64,000 bases of DNA from Actinomycetes bacterium (GCA_021786095.1 JAJYNX010000071.1:1-64000); one strand, 5' to 3'; shown: positions 18,301 through 27,601, counted from the first letter of the stretch. A program made the numbers and translations. The notes: generated by a model not told the origin, from the sequence alone.

Positions 18301-20046
18301 GTGCCGGGCATGTCGCCACGGACGCTCGATCTGACGAGCAGTCTGGTGGTGAGCCCCTTCCACCACGAGGCCTTCGTCACCCTCCTCGTCTGGATCTGTG
18401 TACTGGGTGAGCTCGTCCTCGTGGGCTCGGTCGTCACCCGACGAATCTTCACGTTCAATCTGGGGCCATCGAGTCTTGAGGAGCCACGCGCGCGCACGTT
18501 GCTGCGTCGCGCCTTCGGCGCCCTGTGGCTGCTTGACGGTGTCCTGCAGTTCCAGTCGGCGATGCCCTTGGGGCTGGGCTCGCGGGTGGTGCGACTCATG
18601 GCGGTGGGCACGCCCGGGTGGCTTCACACGATGATGCTCGACGCGGTGGGGATCTGGAACCTGCACCCCGTGGTCCTCGCCGCGGGGGTGGCGTGGCTGC
18701 AGGTGGGATTGGGGATCGGGCTGCTGGTCGCCAGTGGGACGACGAGCCGGTGGTTCGCGGGAGCGTCGGTGGCCTGGGCGACCCTCGTGTGGCTCCTCGG
18801 CAATGGCGCCGGTGGGCTCTTCGCACACGGCGGCTCCGTGCTGTTCGGCTGGCCCGGGGCGACGTTCTTCTACGCGCTCGCGGGCGTCTTCCTGGCGCTG
18901 TCGCCTGCGGCGTTTCGGCGTTTGTTCTCGCGCGTCACTCTGCGAGTCGTCAGCGTGGTGCTGGGCACCGGCGTCGTCCTCCAGTGCCTGCCCGCGGCCA
19001 ACTTCTGGCGCGGCGGGCCGAGCAACGCCGTGGCCGCGATGGCCCGATCGATGACGAGCGCGGCTCAGCCCCACTGGCTGGCGGCGATCGTGCGAGCCAC
19101 CGGCGACGTCGCCGCGACGATGGGCGGCGGGTTCAACGTCGTCGTGATCCTCTGGCTTGGCGTCACGGCAGTTGGTCTGTGGACGTCGGTCGGCACCCAA
19201 CGTCGTTGGGCGGTGTGGTCGCTCGTGGCGGGGGCGCTCGTGGGGTGGGTGGCGATCCAGGACACCGCCCTGTTCGGTGGGCTGGCGACCGACGTGAACT
19301 CTCTGGTGCCCCTCGCCGTACTGGTCGCGTGCGCCGCGCCACGCCTGGTGCAGGGCACTGCGCCGTCGCGGCGCGCGGTGCGGATACCACGCTCGGTCAG
19401 CGCGGGCGTGAGCGCGGTCGTGGTCGCCTTCGCCGTCGCGATGGTGGCGGTGACCGTGGTCGCGATGGGCGTGGCGAGCGCGTCGGGCGCCGAAACCGCA
19501 CTGTTCGTCGCGCGCAACGGGCCGGCGGTCGCGACCGACACGCCGGCGCCGCGCTTCACCTTGATCGATCAGCGGGGGCAGCCCTACTCGCTCGGCGAGC
19601 ACCGCGGGCGGGTGACGCTGCTCACCTTCCTCGACCCGCACTGCTGGACGGACTGCCCGCTGCTGGCTCAGCAGTTGGCGCACCTGCGCTCGCAACTTCC
19701 CAGGCGAGCGCGTCTCGACATCGTGGCGATCGCCGCCGACCCCTACTTCGAGAGTCTCCACGACGTGCGGACCTTCATCGCGACCCGGGGCCTGGCTCGC
19801 GTACCCGACTTCTACTTCGTCACTGGTCCACTGGCCACGATGCGACGGGTGTGGGCGCGCTACGGGGTGGCGGTGATCATGCGTCGGGGTGATCGCATGA
19901 GCATCCACTCCGACGTGATGTTCCTGATCTCGCCGCGCGATCGACTGCGCTGGGTGATCCCCGACGTCCCGTCCGCGAGCTCGTCCGCGCAGGCGTCCGC
20001 CGTGGCAGAGCTTCGCGGACTCCTCGCTGGCGAGGGCGTCCGCTGA
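18301..20046 (+). CDS. Fusion: N-terminal polytopic membrane domain + C-terminal SCO1/SenC thioredoxin-like domain
   Basis: About 400-aa multi-TM region (WLLDGVLQFQSAMP..), then PRFTLIDQRGQPYSLGEHRGRVTLLTFLDPHCWTDCPLL (CxxxC) and distal His IHSDVMFLI. Confidence 0.82.
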   Translation: MPGMSPRTLDLTSSLVVSPFHHEAFVTLLVWICVLGELVLVGSVVTRRIFTFNLGPSSLEEPRARTLLRRAFGALWLLDGVLQFQSAMPLGLGSRVVRLMAVGTPGWLHTMMLDAVGIWNLHPVVLAAGVAWLQVGLGIGLLVASGTTSRWFAGASVAWATLVWLLGNGAGGLFAHGGSVLFGWPGATFFYALAGVFLALSPAAFRRLFSRVTLRVVSVVLGTGVVLQCLPAANFWRGGPSNAVAAMARSMTSAAQPHWLAAIVRATGDVAATMGGGFNVVVILWLGVTAVGLWTSVGTQRRWAVWSLVAGALVGWVAIQDTALFGGLATDVNSLVPLAVLVACAAPRLVQGTAPSRRAVRIPRSVSAGVSAVVVAFAVAMVAVTVVAMGVASASGAETALFVARNGPAVATDTPAPRFTLIDQRGQPYSLGEHRGRVTLLTFLDPHCWTDCPLLAQQLAHLRSQLPRRARLDIVAIAADPYFESLHDVRTFIATRGLARVPDFYFVTGPLATMRRVWARYGVAVIMRRGDRMSIHSDVMFLISPRDRLRWVIPDVPSASSSAQASAVAELRGLLAGEGVR

Positions 20047-20149
20047 GAGACTTCTTCGCGATTGAACCGTGATGCGTCGAAGTACTGGATCCAATTAGGT
20101 CTGTCGCCACGCGTCACCAGTGAAGAAAGGCACTCGATACGTGGCCCCC

Positions 20150-20503
20150 TTATGGCTGAGTGGGCGGGGCCTCACCACGTGGGTCGTCGCGTGAGTCGTC
20201 GCGTGGCTCGTGGTCACCGTGAACGCGGCGCAGGTACTCGTTGTAGGTCGAGAGGGCCTCAGAGTCTGTCTCTGAGCCATTTTGCTGCCTTTTCGGAGTC
20301 GCTCCCCGCTCGTCCGCGAGGAGCCGGTGCCACAGGTAGACGGCGTAGGAGCCGAAGATGGGCCACTCGAACACGTAGGCCCACGACAGGGTGTTGCCAC
20401 CCAGTGCTCGGTAGATTTCAATAATAAATGCAGAAATGCAGATGAACTCGGCTGTGAGAAGTCCTAGGTGAATCCCAAGGATTCTCTTACTATTGCTCGC
20501 CAC
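20150..20503 (-). CDS. Small membrane protein, paralogue of 27602..28018
   Basis: Two TM segments with IYRALGGNTLSWAYVFEWPIFGSYAVYLW; GTG start with upstream GGAG. Confidence 0.75.
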   Translation of the reverse strand: MASNSKRILGIHLGLLTAEFICISAFIIEIYRALGGNTLSWAYVFEWPIFGSYAVYLWHRLLADERGATPKRQQNGSETDSEALSTYNEYLRRVHGDHEPRDDSRDDPRGEAPPTQP

Positions 20504-20582
20504 AATTCTCCACTTTAGGTCGCGGGCCCGTTACTCTCGGAGTCGAGGTTCCTACGTAGCGCCGAGTCGCGAGGAGTGATGT

Positions 20583-21272
20583 ATGTCAAAGGGAGGGAGA
20601 TTGGCTACCAGTCTCGTGCTCTTCTTGGTGGCGGTCGGCCTGGTGGTGTGGGGGGTTGCGGGCCTGCTGACGCCGGGGACGCCGGGCGGGGAGATGAACT
20701 TCACGCACGCCCAGGCCCCGGGCCAGCCGGTCAACCTCACGGTTCAGACGGTCGGCGCCATCGGATTCGGCTCGCACCCCACCTGGGTGTCGTACCTGAC
20801 CAAGGACCCCGCGTCGGGCCACTGGATCCAGGACAACACGTGGGTGCTGCCGGCGCACACGGTGATCGACATGACGGTGTACCAGTACGACTCGGGCAGC
20901 CCGCTGCGCAACCAGGAGTGGGGACAGGTCCAGGGCACCATCGGTGGGTCGGCGACCATCAACGGCGCGAACTACAGCGTGTACAACTCCAACTCCGGCA
21001 ACGGGGTCGGTCACACCTTTTCGGTACCCGAGTTGGGCCTGAGCGTGCCGCTGATCGGCGTGTCGGCCAACGCCCAGGTCTGCGGCGCGGGTCCCTGCCA
21101 CACGTCCTCACCGCACAACGTGATCAAGTTCAGCTTTAAGACGCCCGGGCCGGGCAACTACCACTGGCAGTGCTTCGTGCCCTGCGGGCTGGGCTACCTG
21201 TTCGGAAATGGAGGCCCGATGTCAACGGAGAACTACATGGGTGGCTTCTTGGACGTGGTGCACGCATCATGA
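20583..21272 (+). CDS. Membrane-anchored cupredoxin / subunit II-like protein
   Basis: N-terminal TM, GVGHTFSVPELG and GPGNYHWQCFVPCGLGYLFGNGGPM; SD gcgaggag before ATG. Confidence 0.78.
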   Translation: MSKGGRLATSLVLFLVAVGLVVWGVAGLLTPGTPGGEMNFTHAQAPGQPVNLTVQTVGAIGFGSHPTWVSYLTKDPASGHWIQDNTWVLPAHTVIDMTVYQYDSGSPLRNQEWGQVQGTIGGSATINGANYSVYNSNSGNGVGHTFSVPELGLSVPLIGVSANAQVCGAGPCHTSSPHNVIKFSFKTPGPGNYHWQCFVPCGLGYLFGNGGPMSTENYMGGFLDVVHAS

Positions 21273-22264
21273 GCGACGCCACCACCTCCAACGACGCCCC
21301 CGTCGTGCACCACCTGCGCCGGATGACGAGCATCTGGGTGGTGCTCTCGGTGATCGGTGACCTGCTGTTCTGGTTCCTCGTCGGCCCCCACGTACCGCCG
21401 GGAGCCATGACCGACCAGGCGGTCAGCAACCGCTTCGATTTCAACATCCTCTTCGTGATCGCCCTGCCCGTGATGATCGGGGTCTGGGTGTACCTGGGCT
21501 ACGTCATCGTGATGTGGAGCGAGAAGCGGTCCACGGCACCGGCCTTCGGCGGTCCGGAGGCGCGGGGCAACCGTCGCACCCAGGTGCTGTGGATCACCAT
21601 CACCTCCATCGCGGTGCTCTTCGCCGCCGGCTTCGGCACGGTCGAGTTGATCATCAACAACGGGTCGGGCGGAGGCGAGGGCCCGAACCCGGTGTGGATG
21701 CCCACGGGCGCGGCCCAGGCCGAGACCGCGGCGCTCAAGGGAACGGCTACCTGGGCGCCCGGTAGTGACAAGGTCCTCCCGGTGCAGGTGATCGCCCAGC
21801 AGTGGAAGTTCACCTACCGCTACCCGACGTTCGGCGGCTTCGAGACGCCCAACCTGATCCTGCCCGTGAACACGGAGATCGCCTTCAACGTCACGTCGTT
21901 GGACGTGATTCACAGCTTCTGGGCGTACCAGCTGAGTGTGAAGGCGGACGCCAACCCCAGCGTGAACGACGTGGCGTTCACCAAGACCGAGCACACGGGG
22001 AACTTCACGGTGCGCTGCAGCGAGCTCTGTGGACTCTGGCACGGCGCGATGTTCGACTACGGCAAGGTCGTCTCGCAGAGCGCGTTCGAGAGCTGGGCCA
22101 CGTCGACCGAGGCGGCGAACGCCGCCAACACGAAGTACCTGCCGCCCTTCGCGTGGACCTACGTGCCCGACGCCAATGGCGCCGCGGGTGGGTACTACCC
22201 CGACGGCAACCTGACGCCGTACTCGAAGTCCCAGCTCTACGGCGCGGCCCAGGCGGCGTCGTGA
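21269..22264 (+). CDS. ctaC: Cytochrome c oxidase-type subunit II with intact CuA motif
   Basis: TM hairpin, DVIHSFW, CSELCGLWHGAM (CuA ligands). Confidence 0.9.
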   Translation: MSDATTSNDAPVVHHLRRMTSIWVVLSVIGDLLFWFLVGPHVPPGAMTDQAVSNRFDFNILFVIALPVMIGVWVYLGYVIVMWSEKRSTAPAFGGPEARGNRRTQVLWITITSIAVLFAAGFGTVELIINNGSGGGEGPNPVWMPTGAAQAETAALKGTATWAPGSDKVLPVQVIAQQWKFTYRYPTFGGFETPNLILPVNTEIAFNVTSLDVIHSFWAYQLSVKADANPSVNDVAFTKTEHTGNFTVRCSELCGLWHGAMFDYGKVVSQSAFESWATSTEAANAANTKYLPPFAWTYVPDANGAAGGYYPDGNLTPYSKSQLYGAAQAAS

Positions 22265-22325
22265 GGCGAGACCCCCTGCACACCAGTCCTTTGCGCGGTA
22301 CCGAGATGAAGAGGGAGAACAGGCG

Positions 22326-24284
22326 ATGACCATCAGCGCCGAACGTCCGACCGACACGGTGGTCCCCCACGAGACGCCACCGACGCCGCCGCGCATTCCG
22401 TGGGCGCAGCGTCCCGGGTGGATGAGCCAGCACCTGGGCACCGCCATCGTGGTGGGGTTCATCGGCTACGTGTTCGGACACTGGTTGGGCAACTACATCG
22501 CCAGTGGGTACCCCTACATCGTCAACTCCGGTCAGAACTCCATCGCCGACACCCTGGCGCTCGCGTTCATGGTCGTCGGGTGGCTGCTGGGCGTTGGAGC
22601 GCTCAACTACCCCCTGGCCAAGTTGATCGGTCGCGAGGCGCCCGCCGAGGTCGAGGTCAAGGGTTGGTCGAAGTACTTCCGCTACAACACCGACCACAAG
22701 GTCGTGGGGCTGCAGTACGTCGTGGGCGTGATCCTCTTCCTGTTCACGGGTGGACTGCTGGCGATGGCGATCCGTACCGAGCTGCTGAACCCGACGACGC
22801 ACGTCTTCGGTCCGGGCACCTACATCGAGATCGTGAGCGAGCACGGCACCATCATGATGATGATGGCGACGTCGATCGTGGTCGGCCCGCTGGGCAACTA
22901 CCTCGTTCCGCTGATGATCGGGTCCCGTCGCATGGCCTTCCCGCGGATCGAGGCGTTCAGCTTCTGGATCTTCATGGCCGGCTACGCGGTCATCTTCTCG
23001 GCCCTGCCCTACGGTGGATTCACCACCGGCTGGACGGGGTACGCGCCGCTGCAGACGCAGAATGGTCCCGGCATGGTCTCGTACCTGCTGGGCTTCGCGG
23101 TGGTGGGGCTGGGGATGATGGCCGCAGGCTTCAACATCGCGGCGACCATCATCAACTATCGAGCCCCGGGAATGACGTGGAGCCGGGTGCCGATCTTCGT
23201 GTGGTCGATCCTCGCGACGGCCGCACTCTTGACGTTGGCCACACCGGTGCTGTTCTCCGCGGGCTTGTTCGGGCTGCTCGACAAGACGGTCCAGACGGCC
23301 TTCTACGTGGGCGAGCACGGCGGGAGCTCGTACCTGTGGGAGAACCTGTTCTGGTTCTTCGGGCACCCCGAGGTCTACATCATGGCGTTGCCGGGCTTCG
23401 GGATCGTCGGCGAGATCATGCCGGTCTTCTGTCGAAAGCCAGTCTTCGCCTATAAGGTGTCGGCGGCCGGCATGATCGGCGTCGCTCTGCTGTCGTTCTT
23501 CGTCTGGCAGCACCACCTGTTCCAGAGCGGCATCAACCCGGACATGCGCCCGCTGTTCATGCTGACCACGGAACTGATCTCGATCCCCACGGGCTTCATC
23601 TTCCTCGTGGGGATGGGCACGATGTACCGAGCCAAGATCCGTTTCGAGATACCCATGCTCTTCGCGATGGCCCTCTTCTTCAACTTCCTGATCGGTGGCA
23701 TCACGGGGGTGTTCCTCTCCGACGTGCCGGTGAACGTCACGGTGCACGGAGGCTTCTTCGTGCTCTCGCACTTCCACTACACGATCATGGGTGGGTTGCT
23801 GTTCGCCTTCATGGCGGGCCTGTACTACTGGCTGCCCAAGATGACCGGGCGAATGATGAACAAGAAGATCGGTCTCTGGCACTTCTGGACGATGTTCATC
23901 TTCTTCAACCTGACCTTCTTCCCGATGTTCATCATCGGCCTCCTGGGTCAGCCGCGCCGGGTGTTCACCTACGCGAAGAATCTGCAGGGGCTGAACGACT
24001 TCTCCTCGATCAGCGCCTTCCTGCTCGGATTCTCGTTCCTGATCTTCGCCGCCAACATGGTGTGGTCGCTGTGGATCAGTCCGCAGAAGGCGCCCGCCAA
24101 CCCCTGGGAGTCACTCGGCCTGGAGTGGCAGACCGCGACGCCGATCCCGCTGCACAACTTCGACCGGATCCCCGTGATCCTCGCCGACCCGTATCACTAC
24201 AGCGAGGAGAACCCGCCAGCGGTTGCTGACCTCGGTGAAGATCTGGTCGTCACTGCCGCCTCGTCCGATTCCAACCCGTCGTAG
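22326..24284 (+). CDS. ctaD: Heme-copper oxidase subunit I (divergent proton channels)
   Basis: EHGTIMMMM, WFFGHPEVYIMALPGFG, VWQHHLF, LSHFHYTIMGG, GQPRRVFTY. Confidence 0.95.
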   Translation: MTISAERPTDTVVPHETPPTPPRIPWAQRPGWMSQHLGTAIVVGFIGYVFGHWLGNYIASGYPYIVNSGQNSIADTLALAFMVVGWLLGVGALNYPLAKLIGREAPAEVEVKGWSKYFRYNTDHKVVGLQYVVGVILFLFTGGLLAMAIRTELLNPTTHVFGPGTYIEIVSEHGTIMMMMATSIVVGPLGNYLVPLMIGSRRMAFPRIEAFSFWIFMAGYAVIFSALPYGGFTTGWTGYAPLQTQNGPGMVSYLLGFAVVGLGMMAAGFNIAATIINYRAPGMTWSRVPIFVWSILATAALLTLATPVLFSAGLFGLLDKTVQTAFYVGEHGGSSYLWENLFWFFGHPEVYIMALPGFGIVGEIMPVFCRKPVFAYKVSAAGMIGVALLSFFVWQHHLFQSGINPDMRPLFMLTTELISIPTGFIFLVGMGTMYRAKIRFEIPMLFAMALFFNFLIGGITGVFLSDVPVNVTVHGGFFVLSHFHYTIMGGLLFAFMAGLYYWLPKMTGRMMNKKIGLWHFWTMFIFFNLTFFPMFIIGLLGQPRRVFTYAKNLQGLNDFSSISAFLLGFSFLIFAANMVWSLWISPQKAPANPWESLGLEWQTATPIPLHNFDRIPVILADPYHYSEENPPAVADLGEDLVVTAASSDSNPS

Positions 24285-24304
24285 TAGTGAGTGGAGATCC
24301 AGCC

Positions 24305-24958
24305 ATGACTGACATGATCCAGGACCGGGGAGGTCCCCAGAGCACCCCGGAGGAAGCGGAGTTCGAGCTGCGCGCGCATCTCGGAGCGGTGTGGACGGGG
24401 GGGCGGCTCTTCATCGCCATGTACACGTTCATCCTGGCCTCCCTGGCGTTCTCGTACTTCTACCTGCGCTCCAGCAACAACGCTCAGCTGTGGCGGCCCC
24501 ACCACGTGACGGCACCGACCTACTACGGCTTCTTCATCTACGCATTCCTGCTGCTCAGCGCGGGTCTGGCCCTCTACGGTCAGTGGCGACTACGTCGTGG
24601 CAGCGTGACCGACTGGCAGGTCGCCGGCTGGACCGGGGTGGGATCGGGACTGCTGGCGCTGTTCCTGCAGATCTGGGAGTTCCAGAAGGTGCCGTTCTAC
24701 CCCGGTTCGAGCGGCTACGCGTCGACGTTCATCGGCTTCGCGGTGATCAACATCGCGACCATCGTCATCGGTACCTACTGGCTGGAGACGACGCTGGCGC
24801 GAGCGTTGCGCCTGCGCCGCGAGATCGGTGGTGTCGACGCGGTGCTCTCCCAGCACCCGTCGGCCCAGTCGCTGCGCGCGAACATCGCCTCGATGACCTA
24901 CTTCTGGGGTTTCATCGCGTTAGCGAGCACGCTGTTCCTGTTCATGTTCTACCTCTAG
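24305..24958 (+). CDS. ctaE: Cytochrome c oxidase-type subunit III
   Basis: Multi-TM protein after subunit I; LFIAMYTFILASLAFSYFYLR, C-terminal SMTYFWGFIALASTLFLFMFYL. Confidence 0.75.
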   Translation: MTDMIQDRGGPQSTPEEAEFELRAHLGAVWTGGRLFIAMYTFILASLAFSYFYLRSSNNAQLWRPHHVTAPTYYGFFIYAFLLLSAGLALYGQWRLRRGSVTDWQVAGWTGVGSGLLALFLQIWEFQKVPFYPGSSGYASTFIGFAVINIATIVIGTYWLETTLARALRLRREIGGVDAVLSQHPSAQSLRANIASMTYFWGFIALASTLFLFMFYL

Positions 24959-25023
24959 ATGGTCGGTTGGATGGTTGAGGGTCGCGTCGTAAGTCCGCGG
25001 TACGAGGAGAGAGGAGGCTCGAC

Positions 25024-25137
25024 GTGTTGGCAGTCGATAACTACATAGGACCCCAGGTGCAGACAATGGTGGTTCTGCTGGGCGTGTTGTTCGCCGTCCT
25101 CATCTGGGGGTTCTTCCAGCGTCGCCCGTCGAAGTGA
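25024..25137 (+). CDS. 37-aa single-TM small protein (candidate oxidase small subunit)
   Basis: Not in ORF track (<60 aa). GTG start preceded by gaggagagaggaggctcgac SD; VLAVDNYIGPQVQTMVVLLGVLFAVLIWGFFQRRPSK*. Confidence 0.65.
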   Translation: MLAVDNYIGPQVQTMVVLLGVLFAVLIWGFFQRRPSK

Positions 25138-25153
25138 CGCCGGGGGTCGGGTC

Positions 25154-25939
25154 GTGAGCTCGTCGCGGCGACTGCGTGACGCGGTCGCGGTCGCGGGCTT
25201 TGCGCTGTTCTTTGTTCTGCTGGTGCCGCCGCTGGCGTCGTGGGCGCGGCGGTACGAGTTCGTCCAGGCCATTCAGTTCTGTGGTTTCGCCGTGGTCGTG
25301 CCCGCACTGGTGGTCGCCGGAGCGCCGTGGCGACGCCTTGGCTTGTCGACGGGACCCGAGCCGGTGGTGAGCGCCGACGGTGTCGTGGCCGCGGGTGGGG
25401 GGTGGATCGATCGGCGTTGGGCTCGACGACTGGGTCGTACCGGCCACGTGCGAGCGGTGACGGCCGGGCTCGTCGCGGCGGGTCTGGTGATCCTATGGCG
25501 CTCAGCGCCCGTGGTCGACCTCCTCGTGCGTGATCCGTGGTTGGAGGTGGTCGAGGCCGTGACGCTCGTGGGTGCGGGAATCGCGCTGTGGGTGGATCTG
25601 ATCGAGTCGCCGCCCCTGCGTCCCGCGACGACCCGGCCCTACCGGATCGGTCTGGCGGCCGTGTCGATGTGGGTGGTGTGGGTGGTGGCGTACTTCAATG
25701 GCATGTCGCACTCGTCGTGGTACGGCGCCTTCCACCACGTGGCGGGCCACGGGCTGTCGCTGATGGCCGACCAGCAGTTCACCGCGGGCGTGATGTGGTT
25801 GCTCTCCGCGAGCGCCTTCATTCCGGTGGTGTTCTGGAACCTGGTCCACTGGCTCGCGTCCGAGGATGACCCGGACGAGGAGCTTCATCGCCTGGTGCGC
25901 GACGAGCGTACGCGCGGCTTCCACCGGCCGACGAGTTAG
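25154..25939 (+). CDS. CtaG-like cytochrome c oxidase assembly protein (copy 1)
   Basis: Multi-TM protein with NGMSHSSWYGAFHHVAGHGLSLMADQQFTAGVMWLLSA, matching the DQQIGAAILW element of copy 2. Confidence 0.65.
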   Translation: MSSSRRLRDAVAVAGFALFFVLLVPPLASWARRYEFVQAIQFCGFAVVVPALVVAGAPWRRLGLSTGPEPVVSADGVVAAGGGWIDRRWARRLGRTGHVRAVTAGLVAAGLVILWRSAPVVDLLVRDPWLEVVEAVTLVGAGIALWVDLIESPPLRPATTRPYRIGLAAVSMWVVWVVAYFNGMSHSSWYGAFHHVAGHGLSLMADQQFTAGVMWLLSASAFIPVVFWNLVHWLASEDDPDEELHRLVRDERTRGFHRPTS

Positions 25940-25962
25940 TGCCCTCGTCGGGGTCGTCGCCG

Positions 25963-26637
25963 TTACGGCGTCGGGATCAGTGGGAGCGACGGCAGGTCGA
26001 TTGGCGTGAGTTTGGTGCGCAGTATCTGCTCGGCTCTCGCGAGGTCGGCGCGCGCTCGCGCGCGCTGGCGGGCGAGATTGCTCTCGCGCATGCGTAGGTT
26101 GGCCAGCGCGTGCGCGTTCCCGGGGTGGGCGAAGAGGTACTGGATGTCCTCGATCGCCCCCAGGGCGCTGGCGCTGACCCAGGCCACCGCCACGGCCTCC
26201 AGGTGGTCGATGTTGAGGCCGGCTCGCGTGTCCACGGCCTGGAAGTTGTTGGTGAGGTCGTACATGGGGCCGCTGGCGAAGGTGCACGCGGTCTGGTCGC
26301 CCACCAGCTGGCCCGGTACGGCGGCGCGGTCGGCCGGCGTCAAGCGGTGCGCGAGCTCGTCGCGGTAGAAGGAGAAGGCCTCGGTGACCGCATAGTCGCA
26401 GGGCTTGATGTCGCCGTTGATCTGGGCCAGCGAACCGTTCTGGGCGGAGATGTCCTCGGCACGGGTGATGTGGTGGGGCAGGTCGCTGATGATCGAGACC
26501 CCCACCACGACGATGAGGGCGGCCGTGAGCAGCACCCACGGACGGCGATACCAGACTGCCTTGGTGATCGTGAGCGAGGAGGCGGGAACGGACGCGGGAC
26601 TGTAGTCGCGCGAGCGTGGAGTCTGGTCGAACGTCAT
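25963..26637 (-). CDS. Membrane-anchored hypothetical protein
   Basis: One N-terminal TM (WVLLTAALIVVVGVSII), extracytoplasmic domain with two Cys; ATG overlaps stop of upstream sco. Confidence 0.65.
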   Translation of the reverse strand: MTFDQTPRSRDYSPASVPASSLTITKAVWYRRPWVLLTAALIVVVGVSIISDLPHHITRAEDISAQNGSLAQINGDIKPCDYAVTEAFSFYRDELAHRLTPADRAAVPGQLVGDQTACTFASGPMYDLTNNFQAVDTRAGLNIDHLEAVAVAWVSASALGAIEDIQYLFAHPGNAHALANLRMRESNLARQRARARADLARAEQILRTKLTPIDLPSLPLIPTP

Positions 26638-27464
26638 CGCAGCAGGCTATCGACTTCGAGGGCGATTCCTCGCGCGAATCGTGCGATGTCGCGGGCTCCG
26701 AGATGGTAGGCGCCCGAGGCGTTCTCGTCGCCGAAGGGCACGGCGAGAGCCGCCTCGCGGCCGGTGGGCCCGATGAAGTAGAGGACGTTGTTGTGCACGA
26801 GGCGCCCGTTCTGGGGGTAGTAGCGGATCGAGACGCCGTAGGCGCGCCAGATGGGGTCCATCCGCGCGAGCGCACCGGTCAGGAAGACCGAGGATCCACC
26901 AGTTCCGGTGCGCGTCAGGGCTGGCGGGTTCGGCTCGACCCCGAGGTGGTGGGGGTCGGTGTTCACGAGTGCCACGGTGAGTCGTGCGCTCGCGCCCACG
27001 AGCTGGCGGGCGCGGCGCAACTCCGCACCGATGACGGGACACAAGTCGTTGCAGGACTGGTCGACGAAACCCACGACGACGACCCGCCCGCGCTGCGCGC
27101 CGAGGCTCCACGGTCTCCCGTACTGATCGGTCAGAGTGAGGGTCGGCGCGGCACCGTGGCGGGGCGTGAGGGTCATGAGTGCCGCCAGGGTGCGCCCGAC
27201 CGTCGGGGAGGTCGCGCGAGTGGTGGTGTGGGTGGTGGGGGTCGGGGGGGTGGAGGGCGAATTGCCCGCGAGGGTCTCGACGAGGACGCCGCTCAGCACG
27301 ACGACCGCCAGTATTGCCGCAGCGAACGCCAGGAACTTCGTCGGCGTCGGCGGGGGTCCCTCGCGCAGCACCGCGGCCCGGTCGATCGGGGTCCGGGGAG
27401 AGGCGAAGGCCTCGCGACGCTGCTGCTCACTGAGCGGCTGACGGTTCGACGACTGACTGCTCAC
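26634..27464 (-). CDS. SCO1/SenC family copper chaperone
   Basis: TM anchor, LTLTDQYGRPWSLGAQRGRVVVVGFVDQSCNDLCPVIG (CxxxC), VHNNVLYFIGP; start chosen as internal GTG. Confidence 0.82.
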   Translation of the reverse strand: MSSQSSNRQPLSEQQRREAFASPRTPIDRAAVLREGPPPTPTKFLAFAAAILAVVVLSGVLVETLAGNSPSTPPTPTTHTTTRATSPTVGRTLAALMTLTPRHGAAPTLTLTDQYGRPWSLGAQRGRVVVVGFVDQSCNDLCPVIGAELRRARQLVGASARLTVALVNTDPHHLGVEPNPPALTRTGTGGSSVFLTGALARMDPIWRAYGVSIRYYPQNGRLVHNNVLYFIGPTGREAALAVPFGDENASGAYHLGARDIARFARGIALEVDSLLR

Positions 27465-27601
27465 CCCGGCCCTTCTCGTGCCCGCGACGCGCGGTGGTCG
27501 CTTCAGTGTACGGCTGGGACCCGTCTCACGGCCCCGCTTGTCTGGCAAAAACCTTAGGGAGCGGGCCGTGCGCGGTGGCGGGTCACCGGTAGCGTACGAG
27601 C

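Noticed and set aside
17809-20094. 761-aa minus-strand ORF
   Set aside because: Antisense to efp end, nusB and the Sco fusion; composition (RRHH/GD-rich) typical of high-GC spurious frames
20180-20220. gtcgtcgcgtg direct repeats
   Set aside because: Explained by repeated Arg/Asp codons (RDDSRDDPRG) in the small membrane protein C-terminus
22005-23882. 625-aa minus-strand ORF across ctaC/ctaD
   Set aside because: Antisense shadow of oxidase genes; no recognisable domain
26638-26649. TAGCCT at -12 of the 26637 (-) gene as a leaderless promoter
   Set aside because: Lies in the sco2 coding end and the genes overlap; coupling explains the arrangement, so not counted in the leaderless list
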